This document shows, in pieces, positions 57,746 to 64,000 of a DNA stretch of 64,000 nucleotides. Source of the DNA: Bradyrhizobium commune (GTDB lineage: Bacteria; Pseudomonadota; Alphaproteobacteria; Rhizobiales; Xanthobacteraceae); the NCBI RefSeq assembly GCF_015624505.1, contig NZ_CP061379.1, forward strand, positions 2,170,001 to 2,234,000, read 5' to 3'. A program made the translations under genes and the position numbers. The notes beneath the pieces are model-generated. The model made no database searches. It worked only from the letters and a program-made list of their open reading frames with translations, and was not told the DNA's origin. Numbering within the stretch: position 1 is the first letter of the stretch; every line of letters begins with the position of its first letter.

Positions 57746-58672
57746 TCACCGTTGCATGATCTGCTTCCACACGTCGCCCAGGATCGCAGGCTCGCGCGGC
57801 GGCAGATAAGTCAGGCCGGCCTGCTTGCCGTATTCGGCGATCTTGCCTTCCGCAGCGAGCTCCCCGAGCGCCTTGTTGACGGCCTCGATCAGCGCAGGGT
57901 CATTCGCAAGCCCGACATAACCGCGATTGGCCCCGATCGGATAATAATAGCCGGAGGCGGTGATGGCGGTGTCGGGATGTGCCGTGCGATGGGCGTCGAA
58001 GCGGGCGAGATCGATCAGCGTTGCGTCATACTCGCCGCGGTCGAGCGCGCCGAGCAGATCGTCGCGGCCGGGGACGAGATGGGTGATGCTGTCGATCAGC
58101 CGCCCCTTGTCGAAGTTCATCAAGACGGCGTCACCAAGCGAACCGCTTTCGATCGCGAGCTGCAGGCCGGCGAGATCGCCGATGTCGCCGATCTTGCGGT
58201 CGCGCGCCTTCGGCCCGAGCACGATCGTCATCGGCGAATAGACGTAAGGCGCGCTCGGTGCGAGCACGCCGAGCGCGACGCGGCGCCGCCGGTCGTCGCG
58301 CGTTGCGCCTGCGAAATCCGGCAGGCGCGCCGTCTTCATGCCGGGTGCGACGAGGGAATCCGTCGTCAGTGCATAGCCGCCGACGAACGAGCAGCGACGA
58401 TCGGAGAGCAGCGCGTTGGCCTCGAGCTGCGGGCTCGAGTCCTCGTCCAGCTTGCTCTCGAACCACTGGATTTTCAGCGGCCGTCCCAGCCGGTCTGCGA
58501 TCGCCTGTGCGAGCAGCACATCGAAGCCCGCGTCGGGCTTGCCGCGGTGATGCACCGACAGCGGCGGCCGGTCCTCGTCGAGACAGATGCTCAACGGATC
58601 GGCCGCGCGCGCGGTCGTTGCCAGCGAGGTCAGCATTGCAGCGAGACCCAGCGCCGCCAGCCGGCACCTCAT
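57746..58672 (-). CDS. xoxJ: XoxJ-like periplasmic binding protein of quinoprotein systems
   Basis: The 308-residue protein has a signal peptide (to TARAAD, ~24) and a type-3 extracellular solute-binding fold (LSICLDEDRPPLSV start, AGFDVLLAQAIADRLGR). It matches the binding proteins tied to methanol/quinoprotein dehydrogenases (MxaJ/XoxJ), thought to help the dehydrogenase mature or load its cofactor rather than feed a transporter. Its ATG overlaps the cytochrome stop (ATGA). No ABC permease is adjacent. Confidence 0.87.
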   Translation of the reverse strand: MRCRLAALGLAAMLTSLATTARAADPLSICLDEDRPPLSVHHRGKPDAGFDVLLAQAIADRLGRPLKIQWFESKLDEDSSPQLEANALLSDRRCSFVGGYALTTDSLVAPGMKTARLPDFAGATRDDRRRRVALGVLAPSAPYVYSPMTIVLGPKARDRKIGDIGDLAGLQLAIESGSLGDAVLMNFDKGRLIDSITHLVPGRDDLLGALDRGEYDATLIDLARFDAHRTAHPDTAITASGYYYPIGANRGYVGLANDPALIEAVNKALGELAAEGKIAEYGKQAGLTYLPPREPAILGDVWKQIMQR

Positions 58673-59016
58673 GGCTTCCTCCGGCTCGAGATGAAGGCCC
58701 AGAGATCGCCGATCTCGTCGTCGTTGAGGACGTCGCCCCAGGGCGGCATCTTGTTGTTCTTGCCGTTCTTCACCGTGGTGACGAAGCGCGTCTTGTCGTC
58801 GGGAAAGGCGCGCAAATCCGGCGTGATGGTCCCCGAATTGACCATGTTGGGGCCGTGGCAGTGCGAACACTTCTGGGCGTAGGTCATTTTGCCGTGGTCG
58901 ATCGGGGAATTGGCGTTCTGCTCCTGCGCGATGCCGGCGGCCGCAAAGACCGCGACAGCCATCACCGCGACGGCGGCGAACGCCGCCGCCGTCCTGAAGG
59001 TTGATGTCCTGGGCAC
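58669..59016 (-). CDS. Small periplasmic cytochrome c
   Basis: The 115-residue monohaem cytochrome has an N-terminal hydrophobic signal (AAAFAAVAVMAVAVFAAAGI), haem motif CSHCH, and probable axial Met in NNKMPPWGD. It lies between the PQQ dehydrogenase and the XoxJ-like gene and is the likely electron acceptor of that enzyme. The start is GTG at 59016, 13 bases after the upstream stop; the frame extends further but into the dehydrogenase gene. Confidence 0.88.
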   Translation of the reverse strand: MPRTSTFRTAAAFAAVAVMAVAVFAAAGIAQEQNANSPIDHGKMTYAQKCSHCHGPNMVNSGTITPDLRAFPDDKTRFVTTVKNGKNNKMPPWGDVLNDDEIGDLWAFISSRRKP

Positions 59017-59029
59017 GCGGTACCTGCGA

Positions 59030-60697
59030 TCACTGCTTGACGGCAAACACCCACAGCGAACCGCCCGCGGGCACGTTCGCAAGCCGTTCGTCACCCGAGA
59101 AGATCGAGTAGACGCCGCCGTAACCGCTGGTGACGGCGATATATTGCACGCCGTCCTGCTGCCAGGTGACAGGCTGTCCCTCGATGCCCGAGCCGGTCTG
59201 GAACTGCCAGAGCTTCTTGCCGGTGTCGGCGTCGAAGGCCTCGAACTCGCCGGTCAGCGCGCCGGTGAAGACGACGCCGCCCGCTGTCGACAGCACGCCG
59301 GAGAAGCGCGGAATGTCGCTCGGCGCTTCCCATTTCGCCTTGCCTGTCAGCGGATCGATGGCCTTGAGATGACCACGTGGTCCGTCGGTCCACTCCCACA
59401 GATCGGTCAAGTCCATGCCGAGGTACCATTCGCCGGCCTTGTAGGTCGCCGGTTCCGTCTTGTAGTGTCCGCCGAACGCAAGGGTGTTGGCGTAGGCCAG
59501 CCCCGTCTGCGGATTGAACGACATCGGTTCCCAGTTCTTCCCGCCCAGCAACGATGGGAAGACGACCACCTTCTTGCCATCACGGGCATCCTTGCTGACG
59601 TCGGTCTCGATCGGACGACCCGACTTCATGTCGATGCCGGTGGCCCAGTTCACCTTCACGTACGGATTGGCCGCGAGCAGCTTGCCGTCGGTGCGATCGA
59701 GCACGTAGAAGAAGCCGTTGCGGTTGGCGTCCATCAGCACCTTGGTCGGCTTGCCCTCGACATTCATGTCGGCGAGGACCATCTCGGCCACCGAGTCATA
59801 GTCGAACGGATTGTTCGGCGAGAACTGGTAATGCCACTTGATCTTGCCGGTCTTGGGATCCATCGCCAGCACGGAGCAGGTGTAGAGATTGTCGCCGGGA
59901 CGCACCGCCGAATTGAATGGGCCGGGATTGCCGATGCCCCAATAGACCGTGTTCAGCTCGGGATCGTAGGAACCCGTGATCCAGGTCGAGCCGCCGCCGA
60001 GCTTCCAGGTGTCGCCCTTCCAGGTGTCGCCGCCGGGCTCGTCCGGCGAGGGGATCGAATGCGTGCGCCAGAGATGCTTGCCCGTTGCCGGATCCCAGCC
60101 GTCGATGAAGCCGCGGGTGCCGAACTCGGCGCCGGAAATGCCGGTGATGACGACGCCGTCGGCGACCAGCGGGGCCACCGTCATCGAGTAGCCTTCCTTG
60201 ATGTCGGCCACCTTCTGCCGCCACAGCTCCTTGCCGTCCTTGGCGTCGAGCGCAATCACGTTGGCGTCGAGCGTGGTGCGGAAGAGCTTGCCATCGTAGA
60301 GCGCGGCGCCGCGATTGATGATGCCGCAGCAGACGATGCGCGGCGTCTCGGCCGGATATTCGATCTTGCTCTTCCAGATCTGCTTGCCGGTCTTGGCGTC
60401 GACCGCCATGGTCGCGTTGTGCGAGGTCACGTAGATCACACCCTGGTACACCAGCGGCTGCGATTCCTCGCTGCGATCGTCGTTGAAGGAGTAGTTCCAG
60501 ACCGGGACGAGGTTCTTGATGGTGTCCTTGTTGATCTGGTTCAGCGTTGAGAAGCGCTGGAGATTGTAGCCCATCCCGTAGTTGAGAACGTTCGACGTGT
60601 CGGTCGCACCCTTGACCAGTTGCTCGGTGGTCTGAGCGTTTGCATACGTCGATGCAACCAGCATGACGAGGCTCGCGGCCATCGCAAAGCGTTTCAT
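59030..60697 (-). CDS. Lanthanide-type PQQ alcohol dehydrogenase, second Xox-like system
   Basis: The 555-residue periplasmic quinoprotein has a signal peptide (~1-21), vicinal Cys123-Cys124, and metal ligands Glu191, Asn257, Asp299 and Asp301 (FDYDSVAE). The extra Asp makes it a lanthanide-type enzyme. It is shorter than XoxF and differs around the active site (SPNNPFDYD against TPHDEWDYD), so the substrate may not be methanol. ATG at 60697 starts a clean signal peptide. The frame stays open upstream to 62164, but that part crosses the divergent genes and is not coding. Operon: dehydrogenase, cytochrome c, XoxJ. Confidence 0.9.
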   Translation of the reverse strand: MKRFAMAASLVMLVASTYANAQTTEQLVKGATDTSNVLNYGMGYNLQRFSTLNQINKDTIKNLVPVWNYSFNDDRSEESQPLVYQGVIYVTSHNATMAVDAKTGKQIWKSKIEYPAETPRIVCCGIINRGAALYDGKLFRTTLDANVIALDAKDGKELWRQKVADIKEGYSMTVAPLVADGVVITGISGAEFGTRGFIDGWDPATGKHLWRTHSIPSPDEPGGDTWKGDTWKLGGGSTWITGSYDPELNTVYWGIGNPGPFNSAVRPGDNLYTCSVLAMDPKTGKIKWHYQFSPNNPFDYDSVAEMVLADMNVEGKPTKVLMDANRNGFFYVLDRTDGKLLAANPYVKVNWATGIDMKSGRPIETDVSKDARDGKKVVVFPSLLGGKNWEPMSFNPQTGLAYANTLAFGGHYKTEPATYKAGEWYLGMDLTDLWEWTDGPRGHLKAIDPLTGKAKWEAPSDIPRFSGVLSTAGGVVFTGALTGEFEAFDADTGKKLWQFQTGSGIEGQPVTWQQDGVQYIAVTSGYGGVYSIFSGDERLANVPAGGSLWVFAVKQ

Positions 60698-61045
60698 CCG
60701 TTCCTCCCAATATGCGCGCCTTTTGACGCTGCGATTGCAACACTCGGCCCGAAAGCAAAACCCGTCAATACGAAAGTCGAAAGCGCGTTGCCGATATGTT
60801 GGACGCCAGATGCCAGGCTTCGTTCGGTAATTCCCGAGAGAATTTGCGCGTCTTGCGCGAATGCGCTGCACCAATTTCCACGGCGCGAAGATTGGTCCGG
60901 GACGCTGTGAGAGCAGAACGCCCGTGCGGCCGAGTTCCCGTTGTTGAGCGGTGATCCGCGACTCCACGCTTGAACCGCGACGCGATTGTGGACTTATGTT
61001 CTCTCTTCCCCGTTCGAATCGGGGCTCTTGCTCAGGGAGGTTTTG
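60698..61045. other. Divergent promoter region, PQQ dehydrogenase / lanmodulin
   Basis: This 348-base gap has no supported gene. It must contain promoters for the leftward dehydrogenase operon and the rightward lanM-pqqA-barrel genes. It is less GC-rich than its flanks. No specific operator was recognised. Confidence 0.6.
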
Positions 61046-61438
61046 ATGATATCGCGCCGTTCCATTGCGCTGTCGTTGCCGATTGCCTTGCTCGCCGGTC
61101 CGGCTTGGTCTGCCTCCGGCAGTGCCGTCAAGATGTTCGATACCGACAATGACGGCACGCTCGATCTCGTCGAGGTGAAGAAGGCGGCGGCCGCGCTGTT
61201 CGCCAAGCTCGATCCGGACCATGACGGCACGCTCGACGTGCGCGAGTTGCGCGGACGGTTGACGGCGAAGGAACTCGCGGCCGCCGATCCCGATCACGAC
61301 GGAACGCTCACGCTCGAGGAATATCTCGCGGTGGTGGAGCAGCGTTTCAACGCGGCGAATCCCGACAAGGACGGAACGCTCGACGCGAAGGAGTTGAATT
61401 CGCGTGCGGGCCGTGCGTTGCTGCGTTTGTTGCGATGA
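61046..61438 (+). CDS. lanM: Lanmodulin homologue, periplasmic lanthanide-binding EF-hand protein
   Basis: The 130-residue protein has a signal peptide (~1-23, with SRR near its start) and four EF-hand loops at 32-43 (DTDNDGTLDLVE), 56-67 (DPDHDGTLDVRE), 81-92 (DPDHDGTLTLEE) and 105-116 (NPDKDGTLDAKE). Loop spacing of 24, 25 and 24, Pro at loop position 2 in three loops, and Asn opening EF4 match Methylobacterium lanmodulin, which binds lanthanides with picomolar affinity. Differences: Thr replaces Pro in EF1, and Thr replaces Asp at position 9 of EF3. ATG at 61046 follows GGAGG. It is divergent from a lanthanide-type dehydrogenase. Confidence 0.93.
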   Translation: MISRRSIALSLPIALLAGPAWSASGSAVKMFDTDNDGTLDLVEVKKAAAALFAKLDPDHDGTLDVRELRGRLTAKELAAADPDHDGTLTLEEYLAVVEQRFNAANPDKDGTLDAKELNSRAGRALLRLLR

Positions 61439-61609
61439 GAAACACATCGTTTGACTGGGAGCGAAGGCGATTTGCCCGAGAGGGAACTGCGCGCGTACAA
61501 CACGCTCGATCGCTGCGTCAGACGCTTGATTCCAGGCTTGCACTGCGTGTGACGCAGCCCTAGGTTTTGCCCGGCGCGATGTCGCGCTCAATACCTTGGG
61601 AGACCCCGA
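61439..61609. other. Spacer between lanmodulin and pqqA
   Basis: These 171 bases lack a gene. pqqA could share the lanM transcript or use a promoter here; GGGAG lies seven bases before the pqqA ATG. Confidence 0.5.
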
Positions 61610-61690
61610 ATGGCTTGGAAAGCTCCGAAGATCGTGGAAGTGCCGGTCGGCATGGAAATCAACATGTACGCCTGCGCTTCGCGCAAGTAA
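61610..61690 (+). CDS. pqqA: PQQ precursor peptide PqqA
   Basis: This 26-residue peptide (MAWKAPKIVEVPVGMEINMY, then ACASRK) has the PqqA family form: an N-terminal MxWxxPxIxEVxxGMEI core and Glu16 and Tyr20 in EINMY, the two residues cross-linked by PqqE to build pyrroloquinoline quinone. GGGAG lies just upstream. The gene is not followed by pqqB-E; an outer-membrane protein gene comes next. It may supply precursor to a pqqBCDE set elsewhere, or be a second copy. Confidence 0.93.
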   Translation: MAWKAPKIVEVPVGMEINMYACASRK

Positions 61691-61750
61691 GACTGACGAC
61701 CTGCCGCGGCTTCGGTGGCGAATGCCATCGAAGCCGTGGTAGTGTTCGTG

Positions 61751-62620
61751 ATGCGCATTGGTGCTCACACGATTTGGACGGCGGCCGCGTGCACGCTTGT
61801 GCTCGCACCGGTATGCGTCAGCGCCGAAGAGGGTTTCGATACTGAGCACATCTTCGGCTTCATGATCGGCAGCGACGTCGGCAATCCCGGCGAGCGCGAA
61901 TTCCAGAGCCAGACGACGGGACGTTTCGGCAAGGGTGGCGGCACCTATCGTGCCATAGGCCAGGAGGTTGAGATCGAAATCGTGCCGCTGCCGAATTTTC
62001 GCATCGAGGTCGGCGGCGCCACCACGTTGCACGACATCACCGGCGTCCCTGATATCGACGATCGCCGCCAGCTCAACTTTCAGGGCGCCTCGCTCGATCT
62101 GCGTTATCGCCTGCTCGACCGGGAGCGCGCCCCGTTCGGCATGACCATCGCCGCCGAGTCTCATGGCGATCGCATCGACGAGATCAGCGGCGCCAAGGGG
62201 CGGATGTATGGCACCGACTTCACGCTCGCTTTCGACCGCGAACTCGCCCCGAACCTCGTCATCGGCGCCCTCAACCTGGTCTATCAGCCTGAATGGGCGC
62301 GCTTCGAGGCGACGGGGCTGTCGGAGAAGAGCTCAACCATCGGCGTCGCCTTCGCCGGCATGGTGCGCCTGCGCCCCGATGTCCTGCTCGGCAGTGAAGT
62401 GCGCTACTTCCGCCAGTATGAAGGCATCGGTCTCGGCGAGCTTTCGGGGCAGGCCCTGTTCGTCGGCCCGACAGCGTATTTCCAGCTCTCCGAGAGCTCG
62501 CGGCTGACGCTGAGCTGGAGCATGCAGGCCTGGGGGCGTCCAGCCGGAACAGCCGCCAATCTCGACCTCGTCAATTTCGAACGGCATCAGGCACGGCTGG
62601 TGTTCGGCGTGAACTTCTAG
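61751..62620 (+). CDS. Outer-membrane beta-barrel protein of unknown function
   Basis: The 289-residue protein has a signal peptide (to VCVSAEE, ~26), alternating-hydrophobicity strands throughout, and a C-terminus ending in Phe (LVFGVNF), the signal for barrel assembly. It is not a TonB-dependent receptor. No named family is recognised. It follows pqqA by 60 bases on the same strand, which hints at a role in metal, quinone or substrate passage across the outer membrane. ATG at 61751 gives the best signal peptide; its ribosome-binding site is weak. Confidence 0.75.
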   Translation: MRIGAHTIWTAAACTLVLAPVCVSAEEGFDTEHIFGFMIGSDVGNPGEREFQSQTTGRFGKGGGTYRAIGQEVEIEIVPLPNFRIEVGGATTLHDITGVPDIDDRRQLNFQGASLDLRYRLLDRERAPFGMTIAAESHGDRIDEISGAKGRMYGTDFTLAFDRELAPNLVIGALNLVYQPEWARFEATGLSEKSSTIGVAFAGMVRLRPDVLLGSEVRYFRQYEGIGLGELSGQALFVGPTAYFQLSESSRLTLSWSMQAWGRPAGTAANLDLVNFERHQARLVFGVNF

Positions 62621-62720
62621 GCGTTCTTCCCGATCCCTCACGCCGGATTGAAACTTCCCGCTGCTCGGAACGTATTCCCTTATGCTAATCTCCAGCGCGC
62701 CCCTGCGTGAGGATCCCGGC

Positions 62721-62930
62721 ATGAACCCGATCGACCTGGTGGTGACTGTGTGTGCGGTGCTCGCGCCTGCGACCTGCGAAGAGCAGCATCTTGTGTTCAA
62801 CTACGCGGGATCACCGACGCAATGCGCGATGGCCGCGCCGCCCTACATCGCGCAATGGGTCGGCGAGCATCCGAAATGGCAGGCGGTGCGGTGGCGCTGC
62901 GAATATCCGCACCCGAACGACAAGGCGTGA
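62721..62930 (+). CDS. Small Cys-containing conserved hypothetical protein
   Basis: The 69-residue protein has a short hydrophobic start (PIDLVVTVCAVLAP) and four Cys in all (VTVCAV, ATCEEQH, TQCAMA, WRCEYP), plus conserved-looking AQWVGEHPKWQAVRW. It resembles a small family I recall as widespread in alphaproteobacteria, but no function is known. ATG at 62721 follows GAGGA; an earlier ATG at 62682 is possible. Confidence 0.65.
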   Translation: MNPIDLVVTVCAVLAPATCEEQHLVFNYAGSPTQCAMAAPPYIAQWVGEHPKWQAVRWRCEYPHPNDKA

Positions 62931-62937
62931 CGCGCGA

Positions 62938-63291
62938 CTACTTGGTGCAGTCCTTCAGATCCTTGTCGGCGATCGAGAACACCGCATCCGCCTTGATCTC
63001 GATATCGCGCACGATGCATTGCCTTGAGTTCGGATAGCTGACCTTGGCGTCGTAGCGGCCGGGCTCGATGCCGGTAATGCGCAGCCGCTCGTCGTGGTCG
63101 ACCTCCTTGTCCTTGTCGTTCAGGCACTGGTTCGCGCCCCAGTCGGTCTTGCCGGCGGGCGCGAGCTGGAAGCCCGAGATCGTCTCGCTCGTCAAATTCC
63201 AGAGCCGGATGCCCTTGCCCTTGGTCTGCGCGAGCGCCGCGCCCGGCATCGCGACCAACAGGATGCCGATCGCAATCAGCTGACGGCGCAT
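62938..63291 (-). CDS. Small exported protein with acidic metal-ligand-like loop
   Basis: The 117-residue periplasmic protein has a signal peptide ending AALAQ (~22), a compact beta-rich body (GIRLWNLTSETISGFQLAPAG), and an acidic stretch NDKDKEVDHDE (~58-68) whose carboxylate spacing recalls a cation-binding loop, though it is not a proper EF-hand. Cys occur at 56, 92 and 115. No family is named. It lies on the same strand, just downstream of an ABC ATPase, in the lanthanide region. Confidence 0.7.
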   Translation of the reverse strand: MRRQLIAIGILLVAMPGAALAQTKGKGIRLWNLTSETISGFQLAPAGKTDWGANQCLNDKDKEVDHDERLRITGIEPGRYDAKVSYPNSRQCIVRDIEIKADAVFSIADKDLKDCTK

Positions 63292-63337
63292 GGTAGACCT
63301 CCCGCAACAATCGTTTGGTGCAATTGACCACGAGTTG

Positions 63338-64000
63338 TTATTTCGATTCAAGCTGCAACGCCGCGAGCTCAGCTCGGATCCTGCCGAGCTCGGCCTCGCC
63401 GCGCTCCGCGCGCGGAATTGGGATCGGCACCTCCTGAATGACGCGTGCCGGCCGCGGCGACAGGACAAACAGGCGGTCGCCGAGGCGGATGGCGTCGTCA
63501 AGATTGTGCGTGACGAGCAAAGTGATCGCGGAACGGTTTGCCACCAGCGCAGCGATCTCGTCGCGCAGGCGGCTGGCGAGCGCGTCGTCCAACGAGGCGA
63601 GGGGTTCGTCGAGCACCAGCAGATCGGGCTCGACCGCAAACGCACGAGCGAGTGCGACGCGCCGGGCGAGACCCAATGACAGTTCGCCGGGGAAGTGGCT
63701 GCGATGTGCGTCAAGCTCCAGAATCTTGAACAACTCGCTGAGCTTCGCATCGTTTGCATCGGGCGCCGCGAGGCGCACGTTCTGCTCGACCGAGCGCCAC
63801 GGCAAGAGCCGCGGCTCCTGGAACACCATGCCGACCCGCGCCTCAGGCGGGCGCGCTACATAGCCCTCGAAATCGCGGTCGAGCCCGAGGATGATGCGCA
63901 GCATCGTGCTCTTGCCGCAGCCGGACGGGCCGATGAGAACGCCGACCTCGCCCGACTGAAGCGCGAATTTGATCGGCGCCAGCACCTCGTGCGTTCCGCC
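63338..64000 (-). CDS. ABC transporter ATP-binding protein, 5' end outside the window
   Basis: The 220 codons in the window cover most of a nitrate/taurine-type import ATPase: Walker A GPSGCGKST, Q-loop FQEPRLLPW, Walker B LLVLDEPLASLDD and switch His in LVTHNLDDA. The signature is LSLGLARR where LSGGQ is usual. The frame reads through to base 64000 without a start, so the true start is further right; a GTG at 63985 is probably internal. Permease and binding protein should lie beyond the window. Substrate is unknown. Confidence 0.88.
   Translation of the reverse strand, partial: GGTHEVLAPIKFALQSGEVGVLIGPSGCGKSTMLRIILGLDRDFEGYVARPPEARVGMVFQEPRLLPWRSVEQNVRLAAPDANDAKLSELFKILELDAHRSHFPGELSLGLARRVALARAFAVEPDLLVLDEPLASLDDALASRLRDEIAALVANRSAITLLVTHNLDDAIRLGDRLFVLSPRPARVIQEVPIPIPRAERGEAELGRIRAELAALQLESK

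Noticed and set aside
60698..62164. Upstream extension of the second PQQ dehydrogenase frame (1044 codons in all)
   Set aside because: It runs antisense through lanmodulin, pqqA and the barrel gene. The signal peptide begins cleanly at 60697.

Overview
The window is high-GC alphaproteobacterial DNA, most likely Bradyrhizobium or a close relative in the Nitrobacteraceae. This rests on the gene families (AspT-type antiporters with AsdA, paired DUF3300/DUF2950, XoxF with lanmodulin, the HutF version of histidine breakdown), on FNR/FixK-type boxes, and on short palindromic intergenic repeats of a kind common in that genus. I see no tRNA, rRNA, insertion sequence, phage or CRISPR array. Genes are dense, and ATGA overlaps are frequent.

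Region 1 (1-20.4 kb) looks like a low-oxygen or acid-stress island. After the tail of a response regulator come an alpha/beta-hydrolase fused to an IalB domain, a SulP transporter, an Orn/Lys/Arg-type decarboxylase, two AspT-type antiporters, aspartate 4-decarboxylase, PPK2 polyphosphate kinase, a YiaW/YiaV-like membrane pair, a histidine kinase with a periplasmic binding domain, and a DUF3300-DUF2950-EipA-like operon. Six intergenic palindromes with the core TTGA-N6-TCAA stand in front of essentially every transcription unit here. This predicts that the block is one CRP/FNR-family (FixK-like) regulon.

Region 2 (20.4-24.1 kb) is a repeat-rich intergenic stretch followed by a BamA-type Omp85 gene standing alone. 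Region 3 (24.1-34.5 kb) is histidine utilisation. hutF-hutC-ABC transporter-M20 amidohydrolase run leftward and hutI-hutH-hutU run rightward from a perfect 20-bp palindrome that is the likely HutC operator. No hutG is visible. Region 4 (34.5-44.1 kb) is mixed: a GGDEF-EAL protein, small exported and unknown proteins, an arsR-arsI-arsC-aqpS arsenic operon, a GlcD-like flavoprotein, a 3-hydroxyacyl-CoA dehydrogenase, and a fragment of a truncated haemoglobin.

Region 5 (44.1-64 kb) is the most striking: a periplasmic alcohol-oxidation and lanthanide island. It holds three PQQ dehydrogenases, all with the Asp-x-Asp signature of lanthanide-dependent enzymes: one beside a Rieske protein, one XoxF with its cytochrome XoxG, and one in a dehydrogenase-cytochrome-XoxJ operon. 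It also holds the glutathione formaldehyde pathway (gfa, frmA), a molybdenum hydroxylase pair, an AraC regulator, a lanmodulin homologue with four EF-hands, a 26-residue pqqA gene, an outer-membrane barrel protein and the start of an ABC transporter. Together they suggest methanol/alcohol oxidation with lanthanides as cofactor, plus machinery for binding the metal and making or modifying the quinone.
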